This document shows, one piece after another, positions 46,820 to 56,709 of a DNA stretch of 64,000 bases. The stretch covers positions 8,749,485 to 8,813,484 of the forward strand of contig NC_049909.1 of the NCBI RefSeq assembly GCF_001411555.2. Reading direction: 5' to 3'. A program made the translations under genes and the position numbers. The notes under the pieces were generated by a model. It worked only from the letters and a program-made list of their open reading frames with translations, did not search any database and was not told where the DNA came from. The stretch comes from Juglans regia. Taxonomy: Eukaryota; Streptophyta; Magnoliopsida; Fagales; Juglandaceae. The first letter of the stretch is position 1. Each line of letters begins with the position of its first letter.

Positions 46820-47515
46820 TGAACATTTGTTTTTTTTCCTAGCTATTGAGCTTTCATTTTTTCTCTCAAGAGCTTTGGTCTTGCGGGTTGCTTGGATTGG
46901 ATCTCCAACGTTTCTGGCCTTTGATTTTCTTTTTGGTATGCTTTACATTTTACTGAGAAGTGCATGGTTTATGTATTTTCCTAGGCTTTTGCTGTTGGTA
47001 TTTGTGGTGGTTGTGGTGTTGGTTTTGTGGTGGTTCTTTCTTGAGCAAAAATTACAACCAGGTTGGAGTTGGTTTTTCTTTTTAAATTGGTGTCATTTTC
47101 CTGTGGAACATAAACCAGATGGTGCAAATATTTATCTCAAGCATGCGAATGAATCTTAGAGAAATTCTGAGATAAATCTGTAGTTGTAAGTTATAGTGTT
47201 GAAATCTTAGAGTTATCTTGTTCTAAATGGAGTTTTCTTGCTTCCTCTCGATACATGCGACAATATTTCTAAAGATTTTGTAAGTAATTACATCTATATC
47301 AGTTGTTGTTTGTGTAAGTGATGGTGGGTAACTTTATTTTTTGACTCGAGGTAAACATATGAATGAATTTCAAAAGTTTGAGATGGAGAGCAAGGTATTT
47401 CCGAGATGCTTGTGTTGGGTTGGCATGTTTAGCTTAAGTGAGGTCATTGTATTGGCAAGTGGAGTATAAATCAGACTAAACCAATTACTTCTATAATATA
47501 TTTGCTCAAATATAT
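46820..47515. repeat. Second copy of the Helitron-internal direct duplication
   Basis: Counterpart of 45840-46510. It ends at 'tttgctcaaatatatatagg', directly before the terminal hairpin. The first copy has no hairpin at the equivalent place. Confidence 0.75.
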
Positions 47516-47553
47516 ATAGGGCAAACGTGCCTAGCACGTAGCCCCACTGCTAG

Positions 47554-49085
47554 TGTATATATATTTATATATATTGATCTGATATCAAACGCCTGTGAAT
47601 GTATTGTAGGTTTAATTAATTCATTTTCCTTGGTACGTGAAGAGTGTACGTACATCATTGATCATTGTGTCCAAATGAGACATGACAAAGGGCCTATTCG
47701 GGGTTGTGTGATGCGTCTTAAAAAGTGCTTAATTAATAAGTACCTTAGAAGCTTTTTAATGATAAAATTAGGTTGTATGAACGGTGTTATATATTAAAAT
47801 ACTATTTAATCTCTAAATAATACATTTGAGGAAAATTATTGTTTCCTCATACGTGCTTTTTTGGGTATCCGTACAACTGTCAATGGGCCGGCCAAAATAT
47901 TCATACAACTTTCAAATAATTACTAACTTTCAAACTTTTAAAGATATGATCATAATATTTTAAAAAAATCAAATGATCTTTTATGTCATTTAGTTCAAAA
48001 AGTACATTTTAATTTGTTTCTAAATAAATGTAACACATATATTCGAAAGTGATTTAGACGTAAGGTCATCTTACAGTAAATACCTTTTTAATAGTAGAAT
48101 TTATTACTTAAATTATAAGCTATAAGACCTAAAGTTAAAAACTATATTACCCACAACAATCTCATACATGCACAAAAGCATTGCGGAGTAATGCTAAGGT
48201 CTTATATTTGAATTTGAGAAAACATTAATAAACTTCATTCCCTTAACTCTAACGCCAGACAGTATAAGGATTGTCATGGTTAATGACTAGTTAATCAATA
48301 GAAATTAGGGACTGAGACTGAGAAAATATGCCAAACAAAAATAAAAACTCTTAACATTAATATTGATTAATGACAAAATTTGAAATTATTTTATGAAACC
48401 CACAAGTTATGCTTAAATTACTTCAAAATTTGAAATTATTTTATGAAACCCACAAGTTATGCTTAAATTACTTCAAAATTTGAAATTATGAGAGTTTTTT
48501 CAAAAAGGAAAAATCCAAATTATTGTATGAAAATTAAATACATACGTAAATAAGAAATCTGTAAAAAATTTGGCCAAAATCAAAATCAAAACCACTTTCA
48601 GAATTTAAAATAAAATATTTTTTAGGTAGACAAAAATGAACGCAAACAGATTATTTGGAGAAAAACAACTGATATTATATATCCCAATCCAATAAAACTT
48701 AAGTTTTTTTTTTTTTTTACCATATTTGCATAGATTAACCCTCTTTATAAGATAATTCAGCATAATCAACAAAAAATTTGGATTCAAATATCCCATATCA
48801 ATTTAGATTCGCATAAAAAAAGGGGTAAAAGATAGAGCAGCCTCAACAAAGTTCATGATGATCAACATTAAATTAGTCGTTGGAGTACTTGTCCGTTTGT
48901 TTATATATATTTTGTCCTTTTTTCCTTCTTCAAGCCTCGAGGAGTATATACCACTATTGCTTACTAAGTAATCCCCACTATCCTCGAGATAATAGTCAAT
49001 GAGGATCTTCTGATTGTCATGGAAACTACTGTATATTTTGTTTTTATCAAATTAATGATATCGCTCTCTAAAATATAGCTCTCAT
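47554..49085. other. AT-rich intergenic stretch
   Basis: No gene was recognised. It contains a 50-bp tandem duplication (48373-48488), a poly(T) run near 48704-48718 and the copia target site CTCAT at its right edge (49081-49085). Confidence 0.5.
48373..48488. repeat. 50-bp tandem duplication, 2.3 copies
   Basis: The unit begins 'caaaatttgaaattatttta' and repeats exactly with a period of 50 bp, with a third partial copy ending at 'tgaaattatgag'. The identity suggests recent origin. Confidence 0.9.
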
Positions 49086-49361
49086 TGTCAACACAAGAAA
49101 ATCACTCAAGCAAAATGCCTCAACAAATGAGCTGGACACTGACTTGGAAGAACCCACCTCAACAGAAGCTTCAGGAATTTCACCATGACCTCGCATTCTG
49201 TTATCCTTTTGGCAGCTAGTGTAACCGAATTGTAATTCCTTAAAGATTCTTTTACTTTCCTTAGCTGTACTCAGGTCTATAAATATCAGACCTCTCGCAC
49301 TATAAATATATTGAGTGAAATGAATAGAATGCCAAAACTCTTCTTCGTTTGGTGTTTATTC
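49086..49361 (+). repeat. 5' LTR of the copia element
   Basis: Starts TGTCAACACAAG. A TATA-like CTATAAATATCAG occurs at about 49277-49289 and a second CTATAAATATATTG near 49300. The LTR ends immediately before the primer site. Confidence 0.95.
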
Positions 49362-49373
49362 TGGTATCAGAGC
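49362..49373 (+). other. Primer-binding site, initiator-Met type
   Basis: TGGTATCAGAGC directly after the 5' LTR, complementary to the 3' end of plant initiator tRNA-Met, the usual copia primer. Confidence 0.9.
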
Positions 49374-49409
49374 TGCTGACTAGCAGTCTCTTGATCCGTC
49401 TTCTTCACC

Positions 49410-50030
49410 ATGGCCACAGAATCCCCAATTCCCTCCCGACCTTCAGTCTCTACTTCCCCTTCATTCTCTCATGTAGTTACCATAAAACTTAACTCCGACA
49501 ACTATCTTCTATTGCGTGTTCAAATCTCAACCTATCTCAGAGGCCAAGACCTCTATTCCTATATTGATGGTACTGAACCGGCAGTTCCAGTCCTTCTTAA
49601 CACTATCGATTCCAACCCAAAACCAAATCCAGCATATCTAGCTTGGCGAAAAACAAATCAATTTATCCTAAGCATCCTTTTCTCCTCTCTCTCAGATTCT
49701 ATCATTGGTCATGTCATCACATCAACTACCTCCAGAGATCTCTGGAAAACTCTTGATTCCATGTTTAGCTCCTACTCCCAGGCCAAGGAATTTCAGATCA
49801 GATTCCAACTTACCAATCTTTCTCGTGGTGACCAACCAATCTCAGAGTATTTTAGCAAAGTTCGCATGCTTTCATATACACTTTCCACCACTGGTACTCC
49901 CCTCTCAGATAAGGAATTTGTAACTTATCTGTTGAACGGTCTTGGTACCACTTCATTACATCAATCACCACTCGCACTGACCCAATCACCTCGCATGAGC
50001 TCTATCATCTTCTCCTTATCCAAGAAAGTC
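49410..50030 (+). pseudogene. Copia Gag, frameshifted
   Basis: The start ATG at 49410 follows the PBS by 36 bp. The Gag reads IKLNSDNYLLLRVQISTYLR, then the UBN2-type core LWKTLDSMFSSYSQAKEFQI and RFQLTNLSRGDQPISEYF. Near 49945 (at 'cttggtaccac') the expected continuation YHFITSITTRTDPITSHELY moves to another frame, so an indel there breaks the polyprotein. In the original frame the reading runs on to 50420 as nonsense. Family role: virus-like particle formation in the cytoplasm. Confidence 0.9.
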
Positions 50031-50032
50031 GT

Positions 50033-51757
50033 ATGTCTCATACTTCTCGCAATAACACCACCATTAACTTCACTGAACCCTCTGCCAATTTCACCTCAGG
50101 AAACACCCGTGACAATAGAGGTAGACCACCCAATCGGGGCCAACGTTTTCATAGAGGACGATCCAGATTCACCCAACCCAGAGGACGTTCATCACAGTCC
50201 AACCAGTCCAACCCACAACCTTACCACTCAAGCAGACCCACTTGCCAAGTCTACAACAAACCCGGTCATGTTGCCCTGCAGTGTCACTTCCGTTTTGATC
50301 ATGCATATCAGTTCGACCCCCCTCGATCATTCTCAGCCAACTACACCTCGCCTTCCGCCACATCTTGGTATCCCGATTATGCAGCCACACATCACATTAC
50401 ACATGATCTCTCCCACCTGAACATCTCATCAGAACCGTATGGAGGAGCTGAGCAGATTCGCGTTGGAAATGGTACCGGGCTGCCCATCAGTAACATTGGT
50501 GAATCTTCTTTCAAAACTCATTCCTCTTCCTTTAATCTTTCTAACTTGCTTCATGTTCCTTCAATCACAAAAAACCTTGTTTCGGTTTCTCAGTTTTGTA
50601 CTGATAACTCATGTTTCTTTGAATTTCATTCCAACTATTTTGTGGTTAAGGACAAAGTGACAAGGAAGCTCCTCATCAGTGGACCTCTTCGTGATGGACT
50701 ATACCAGTTCCCACCATCACTACCTTCTTCCAGTCCGTCTACTCATGTCTGCGAAAAAGTCTCTCTCAGCCATTGGCATAAGCGCTTGGGTCATCCCTCC
50801 ATTGATCTAGTGTCTCGCATTGTGCACGGCAACCATTTTCCTTATTTCCCAAATCATGCTGTGTTTCGCTGTTTTGATTGTCCTTTAGCAAAATCACATC
50901 AATTACCATTTTACCCCAGTACAATTCGGACCACAAAGCCACTTGAACTTGTTTGGGCTGATGTATGGGGCCCAGCTCCCTTAATTTCAAGAAATGGATT
51001 TCGGTATTACTTGTCTATTGTGGACCATTTCACACGATACACATGGTTGTTTCCCATTAAACTCAAATCAGATGTGTTGCAAGAATTTAATTCATTTATT
51101 AAATTTGCTGAAAGATTCTTCAACACTAAGATAATAACCATACAAACAGATGCCGGTGGAGAATTTCGTCCCTTAACCTCTTTGTGCAAAACACTTGGAA
51201 TTTCTCACCGTTTTGCTTGTCCCCATACTCACCAACAAAATGACTTTGTTGAGCGTAAACATCGTCACATAGTAGAAACTGGCCTCACACTTCTCTCCCA
51301 AGCATCACTCCCACTTTCTTTTTGGGATGATGCTTTCCACACTGCCACATACTTAATAAATTTACTCCCCACGCCAGTTCTTAAAAATAAGTCTCCCTAC
51401 TACATGATTCAACACAAACCACCTGACTACTCTTTCCTCAAAATTTTTGGTTGCCTTTGTTGGCCAAATCTAAGACCCTACAATCATCACAAACTAGACT
51501 ACCGATCCACTCCTTGTATCTTCCTTGGTTACAGCCCTTCACATAAAGGATATAAATGTCTTGACATCAAAAAACACAGATTATATGTCTCTCGGGACGT
51601 AACCTTTGCCGAAGATATTTTTCCCTACTCAAAACAAGTGACCCTCTCCACTCCACACACCCAGTGTCCCTTTACCAATTTTCCCAAACTCCATACTCGG
51701 CCCAGGCCCTTCTCAAGGCCCAACCAATCTCCCTGCCTTCCAACCCAACTCAAGTGA
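50033..51757 (+). pseudogene. Copia zinc knuckle, protease and integrase
   Basis: 574 open codons, counted from an internal ATG that is not a true start. The zinc knuckle near residues 71-84 has Tyr74 in place of the second Cys (CQVYNKPGHVALQC). The protease site at residues 112-121 reads WYPDYAATHH; the catalytic Asp115 is kept but the usual Ser-Gly after it is Tyr-Ala. The pre-integrase finger has HKRLGHPS and CFDCPLAKSHQLP. The integrase core keeps ADVWGP (Asp), IQTDAGGEF (Asp) and VERKHRHIVE (Glu). The C-terminal part has IFGCLCWPN and CIFLGYSPSHKGYKC. It ends at a stop before RT, which is in another frame. Confidence 0.93.
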
Positions 51758-51929
51758 TCCCTCTTCTTCGACTATTCAACCCAATCCCATTCCTTCTAAC
51801 TCAAACACTCCAGAAAGTTCTCCTTCGTCTTCCTCATCTCAACATGTTCCGTCTGGCTCTTCATCCGATCAACCCCAACCAACTTTACTCCCTCCTCGTC
51901 CTTAAATAATAACCCGATCCATGACTAAC

Positions 51930-53258
51930 TCATCTAAACCATGACAATTTACTGATGGCACAGTACCTTTTCCATCTCGAGGCTGTTTCATCTCCACTAC
52001 AACAGTTCCGGATGAACCCTCTTCTTTCACCTTAGCTTCAAAATTTCTTGAATGGCGTCAAGCCATGTCCCGTGAGTTTGATGCACTTGTTAACACTAAT
52101 ACGTGGACTCTCGTTCCACCTTCTTGTGCTTCTAATTTGATTGGTTGCAGATGGGTCTTTAAGACCAAGTTACGCGCAGACGGATCCATTGAAAGGCAAA
52201 AGGCCAGGCTTGTCGCAAAGGGGTTTCACCAACAACCAGAAATTGACTACACGGAGACGTTTAGCCCGGTTGTCAAGCCATCCACCATCAGACTTGTTCT
52301 TTCCATTGCCATTTCTCATCGATGGTCACTACGTCAAATCGACATCCAGAACGCCTTTCTCCATGGAGAGCTCACAGAGACTGTTTTCATGCAACAACCT
52401 CCCGGATTCATCGATCCAGGCAGACCTGATTTGGTTTGTAAACTTAACAAAGCTCTTTACGGGCTCAAACAATCCCCACGTGCGTGGTTTGCCAAACTGC
52501 GTTCTTGGCTTCTTAGCTATGGTTTTTCGGCATCTCAAGGTGATCCATCTTTATTCACTTTCCATAAAATTAGCCTCTGTATCTTTGTCTTAGTGTACGT
52601 CGATGACATGGTTATTACTTCCTCATCATCTGATGCTGTTGACACTCTGGTTAATGCACTTGGACAAGCTTTCCCAGTCACTGACTTGGGTCAACTTTCA
52701 TATTTTCTTGGTTTAGAACTCAAATACATGCCTGATGGAGTTTTAATGTCACAAACAAAATACATCACTGACATTTTAACTAAAACCAACATGTTGGCTG
52801 CCAATCCCATCTCCTCTCCAATGTCTACCTCCACCAAATTGTTCAAATTTGACTCTCCAACCTTTGACAATGTCACCTCATTTCGAAGTGTGGTTGGAAG
52901 CTTGCAGTACCTTTCTCTTACCAGACCAGATATATCCTTCTCAGTCAATAAGGTTTGCCAGTTTATGCGTGAACCTAAGCTTACCCATTGGACAGCAGTC
53001 AAGCGCATCCTAAGATACCTCAAACACTCCATCAATCATGGAATCTTCTTCCCATACACCTCCAATTTCTCACTTCATGCGTACTCTAACGCTGACTGGG
53101 CTGACTGCCTAGATGATCACCGTTCAACTGGGGGTTTTTGCATCTTTCTAGGCTGCCACATCATTTCATGGAGTTCTCGCAAACAACAAACGGTGGCCAG
53201 GTCTAGCACTAAAGCTGAATATAAGTCCTTACCAAATACTACTGCTGAGTTAATATAG
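51930..53258 (+). pseudogene. Copia reverse transcriptase and RNase H
   Basis: The RT is open from 52065 (and upstream of it past one TGA near 51940). It has NLIGCRWVFKTKLRADGSIE, the catalytic QIDIQNAFLHGEL and YVDDM motifs, ALYGLKQSPRAWF and VGSLQYLSLTRPDISFSVNK. RNase H begins HAYSNADWADCLDD, with STGGFCIFLG and RSSTKAEYKSL. The frame stops at a TAG (53256-53258); a second TAG follows at 53262-53264. Both replace codons for which Trp is usual, as expected for TGG-to-TAG change. The remaining RNase H tail is in the same frame at 53265 to about 53550 (VLWCDNLGAMYLTANP, HMDIDFHFVRDRV, DQLADIFTKPL). Confidence 0.93.
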
Positions 53259-53557
53259 CTGTAGACTCTAATCAAGGAACTTGGTTTTTCTTTGGCTAGT
53301 CCCCCTGTGTTATGGTGTGACAACCTAGGGGCAATGTATCTCACAGCCAATCCTGTGTACCATTCACCAACAAAACACATGGATATTGATTTTCATTTTG
53401 TGAGAGATAGAGTTGCTGCGAAAACACTTCAAGTCTCTTTTTGCAGTAGCAAGGATCAATTGGCTGACATCTTCACAAAACCCCTAGCAGCATACAGATT
53501 TACTACACTTAGAGCGAGTCTCACTGTGTGTGAACCCCCAGTGGACTCGAGGGGGCA

Positions 53558-53833
53558 TGTCAACACAAGAAAATCACTCTAGCAAAATGCCTCAACAAAT
53601 GAGCTGGACACTGACTTGGAAGAACCCACCTCAGTAGAAGCTTCAGGAATTTCACCATGACCTCGCATTCTGTTATCCTTTTGGCAGCTAGTGTAACCGA
53701 ATTGTAATTCCTTAAAGATTCTTTTACTTTCCTTAGCTGTACTCAGGTCTATAAATATCAGACCTCTCGCACTATAAATATATTGAGTGAAATGAATAGA
53801 ATTCCAAAACTCTTCTTCGTCTGATGTTTATTA
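53558..53833 (+). repeat. 3' LTR of the copia element
   Basis: Starts TGTCAACACAAG after the polypurine tract and ends TGTTTATTA before CTCAT. Differences from the 5' LTR: CAAGC/CTAGC, CAACAG/CAGTAG, AATGCC/AATTCC, GTTTGGTG/GTCTGATG, and the last base. Confidence 0.95.
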
Positions 53834-53838
53834 CTCAT

Positions 53839-55560
53839 GCCAACTAAATAACAGATTGATAAAACTTCTAAAACATATATAGTTTTTTTTTTTTTTTTTC
53901 CATTCAAGTTTCCTTTGTCTCCACCCCACCAAGACATGGTAATCTGCTTTCCCTTTCAACCTTTCTCCTCTTAGTACGTATGTGAGATTCTATGAGGGTC
54001 AAAAGTGTGCTCTTCCTTTTCTTCTTCTTCGCTGCTAGCCTACTATACCACCACCCACTAAAACTAGTAGCCTACGAAGATGAGCTAAAGGTGAGCAGGA
54101 AGAAGACGCTGAGGTGAGTTTCAAAACCCATCCCTCTCTTTCACTGTTTCTCTCTCTCTCTCTCTCTAGCCGGAACTTTGTGAAATCTGTTCACCCAAGT
54201 TTTACAATAAATGCAGCTGTGCTCCCTTTATCAAGGCCCTCGCTCTCTAACCAAATCAGTCCTCCCATGAGATTTACGAACCTGATTCAATTGTTTGAAA
54301 AGTAAGGCATTTGAGTTTCAATATATAGATATATATATATATATATATATATTTTTTCCATTTAAGTTTCTTTCTCCTCTTAATACCTATGTGAGATTCT
54401 ATACTGGAGGGTCAAAAGTGTGTTCTTCCTCCTTGACTTATTTATAAATGTGTGTGTGTGTGTAATTTGTTTGAGAAACGAAACTTATCTTCTAGGAGTT
54501 GTAGCTGGTGCTAAAGATCGGAAATATGAATTTGAGCGTTTGTCATTTTATAGGTGTCTCCAAGTGAGTAGGCCCTCGCAGGGTACTCTGAGGTTAGATT
54601 CAGCAGGAGGACTTGGAGTTCCTCAGAGAACACTAGAGCAAACGGATTCAACGCCTCCCTGCACCCAGCAGTCTTATTAAAAGTACGTTGGTGTGGGCAG
54701 CACCCAATTGCTGGCACCGTAATTATGCCGAATTTTGTTGCCCCAAGATCTAGAAGACTCTATAAATCAAAGCAAAATTTCTGGATGACGAATAAAACTT
54801 CAGAAAACAAAAGGAAAGAAAACAAAAAAAGAAGAGGAAGTGCTCCAATTAATCAATTGCAATCTCTCCCCCTTTAACTTATGGCATATATATTATATGC
54901 AGGTACCATAATTCAGTGTTCTTTCGAGAAGATATATGAGGAGTCACATATATCTGCTGGTGACCTTTGATACAATGAATAGAGAATGTGCTCTTGTCTG
55001 ACTAAATTGGATGATCTAATTGTTTAGAGAGTGGAGAGGATATTGCAACCGATTAGTCCCACATGGGCTTGGGCTCTAATTCAAGCTCGAAGCCTACCTC
55101 ATTACCTAAAGCCCAGCTCAATATCAAGAGGATTCAACCTACAGCCAATATTGACTGGATAACTATCCAAAGGTGGCATGAGATCAAAACGGTTAACATT
55201 TAAATTTATTAAGAGATGAACCCTCATTTCCAGGTTTGAATTTGAATAACAAAATATATCCATTATCATTTAACAATTGAACGGTTCAAAGACTCTGTAT
55301 AAGAGAATAACCTAGGTATGTAAAGATTAGCTGATTTATTGGTATTAAAAAGTTATTTTCGGTCATTGACTTAAGTATAGGAGGCCTTTCCCGGAACTCC
55401 CAAGCCATCTTACTCTTTGGTTGCAGATGATCGTGAGGCAGTGGCGGTGAAACACATCCATAAGAGAGAGATATACGCATCATGTCAGCTCTACAGCATT
55501 AATGCCGCCCATATAGAATCACATTTAATATTGCATGTATATCTTTTTGTATTGAACGAG
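53839..55560. other. Mostly non-coding stretch with a partial duplication
   Basis: About 53900-54015 and 54350-54432 share 'tatgtgagattctat' and 'agggtcaaaagtgtg' in the same order, a partial direct duplication with a deletion in the second copy. A possible first exon lies at 53992-54113. 54430-54720 has a short open frame without recognised family. 55020-55560 looks like unidentified repeat or intergenic DNA. Confidence 0.4.
53992..54113 (+). CDS. Possible first exon encoding a signal peptide (unassigned, partial)
   Basis: ATGAGGGTCAAAAGTG begins a frame of about 41 codons with a basic start (MRVK), a hydrophobic core rich in Leu and Phe (VLFLFFFFAASLLY), then a charged segment (YEDELKVSRKKTLR). 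It ends at a plausible splice donor (CTGAG/gtgagt, about 54114). This looks like a secreted-protein first exon. No second exon and no family were recognised, so it may be a relic. The upstream part is partly duplicated at 54350. Confidence 0.3.
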
Positions 55561-55563
55561 GAG

Positions 55564-56440
55564 CTAGCGGTAATTATCCATTAAAGTGGCGATAAACCCT
55601 TCCAGGGCTTGCGTCCTGTTGAGAACAAAATATTCAAAGATGTCATTGCTTCCCACGCTGATGACAAAGAAAGACTTGCTAGTGATGTTCTCTAGAGATC
55701 CACCCATTGCTTCTAAGAGATTGCAGTGAACGGTTGCAAATTCTTGGACCTGTTCCCTCATGGGAATAACCTCGGACAGTATATATCATGTTATGGAAAG
55801 ACAGAAATGCTTGATCAGTAAAATGTTGTTCAATTAATTAATCATGGTCCAAATTAAATCACAAGTTGCCCAAAAGTTATTGTGGGTGGGTGTGTGCGGT
55901 ACTAGAGGAACCCTTTCTTTTATCATGATGCAGGTTACATTAAGATCAAACGGAGCACTTATTTTTTTGTTGTTTAGTTAAAGCATTGAAAACAAGGTCT
56001 AATTCTGCTTGAGCTATAGCTTGTAATTTTGTAACTCGCTTGCATGCATGCATACCTGTCAAGTTGTTTGACCTGGAGAATTAGAATATTGTTTAAAATA
56101 CTTCTAATCTCAATTGGATTACTTGATCGTGCCGCCTACATGATCAGGACGTGTATGCATGCAGTGGTCAGAAGTGCTCTGCACTATCAATGTTATTCAT
56201 GCATGAGGTTAGTAGCCTACATTCTAAACAGTATTTATTGTCGTAATATTGTAATTGGGCTCTGTAGCTGGTCACCAATTTTTCCCTTTCATTAATCTTG
56301 GCAATTCTACTGCCATCCTTGTGTAGAACTGGTCTCTAACTTCACTTGTATCCAAGATAACAGATTTTGCCGAGAGAAGGAAGTTGGAAGATTTAACAAT
56401 TGGCCCAGTCCTTACTGTAACTAATAAGTCAAGTACGAGC
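55564..56440 (-). pseudogene. GDSL esterase/lipase gene relic
   Basis: On the minus strand, an exon at about 55775-55564 reads VIPMREQVQEFATVHCNLLE then KSFFVISVGSNDIFEYFVLN. The SVGSNDIFEY block is characteristic of plant GDSL lipases. Upstream, about 56440-56350, reads SSNFLLSAKSVILDT, which matches the block with the conserved Asn and Ser-Ala-Gly-like motif, followed by a donor-like AAG/gtgaag. The N-terminal GDSL catalytic block and the C-terminal Asp-His block were not found; a stop follows the first-named exon. The family hydrolyses lipids or esters and is usually secreted. It is truncated upstream by a Tat retroelement. Confidence 0.6.
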
Positions 56441-56678
56441 TGTCCCCACTCAAAAATTTGGTATAAAAGCCGACCCCAAGATATGAAAAAAAATCTCTTT
56501 GATTCCTCTAAACTCATGCACAAACTACTAAGGAGATATACTGACTTTAGCATCAGAGACTCCCCGGCCTCCACCAATGCCCCCCACTCTCCATGTTTTC
56601 TTAAATATGCAGGTGAAAGACTCAAGACCCGAGTTGCTAGTACTCGACCCAAAAGCGTACGAAACACGACGTTAACAG

Positions 56679-56694
56679 TGGCGCCATCTGTGGG
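56679..56694 (+). other. Primer-binding site of the Tat element
   Basis: TGGCGCCATCTGTGGG one base after the LTR end. Plant Tat elements typically use a primer site beginning TGGCGCC; the precise tRNA was not assigned here. Confidence 0.75.
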
Positions 56695-56709
56695 ATATCT
56701 ATAGACATC

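Larger units (their letters stand above)
45690..47553 (+). mobile_element. Helitron-like segment ending in a 3' hairpin and CTAG
   Basis: The right end is ACGTGC-CTA-GCACGT (47525-47539), ten bases, then CTAG (47550-47553) and T, the Helitron 3' signature. The preceding 1.7 kb consists of two diverged direct copies (about 45840-46510 and 46820-47515), the second running into the hairpin. No helicase or Rep coding was recognised, so it is non-autonomous. The 5' end was not found. It may extend left across the chromovirus insertion, because a third copy of the repeat lies at 38860-39260. Confidence 0.6.
49086..53833 (+). mobile_element. Complete Ty1/copia retrotransposon, TSD CTCAT, inactivated
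   Basis: 5' LTR 49086-49361, PBS TGGTATCAGAGC (49362-49373), coding region 49410 to about 53550, polypurine tract GACTCGAGGGGGCA (53544-53557) and 3' LTR 53558-53833. It is flanked by the perfect duplication CTCAT (49081-49085, 53834-53838). Domain order gag, protease, integrase, RT, RNase H is the copia order. Frameshifts, two adjacent TAG codons and altered motifs disable it. The LTRs differ at about seven of 276 positions. The sublineage may be Ale/Retrofit-like, which is uncertain. Confidence 0.96.

Noticed and set aside
50169..50390. Minus-strand frames within the copia coding region (also 50766-50990, 52329-52538, 52691-53035)
   Set aside because: Antisense shadows of the copia polyprotein.
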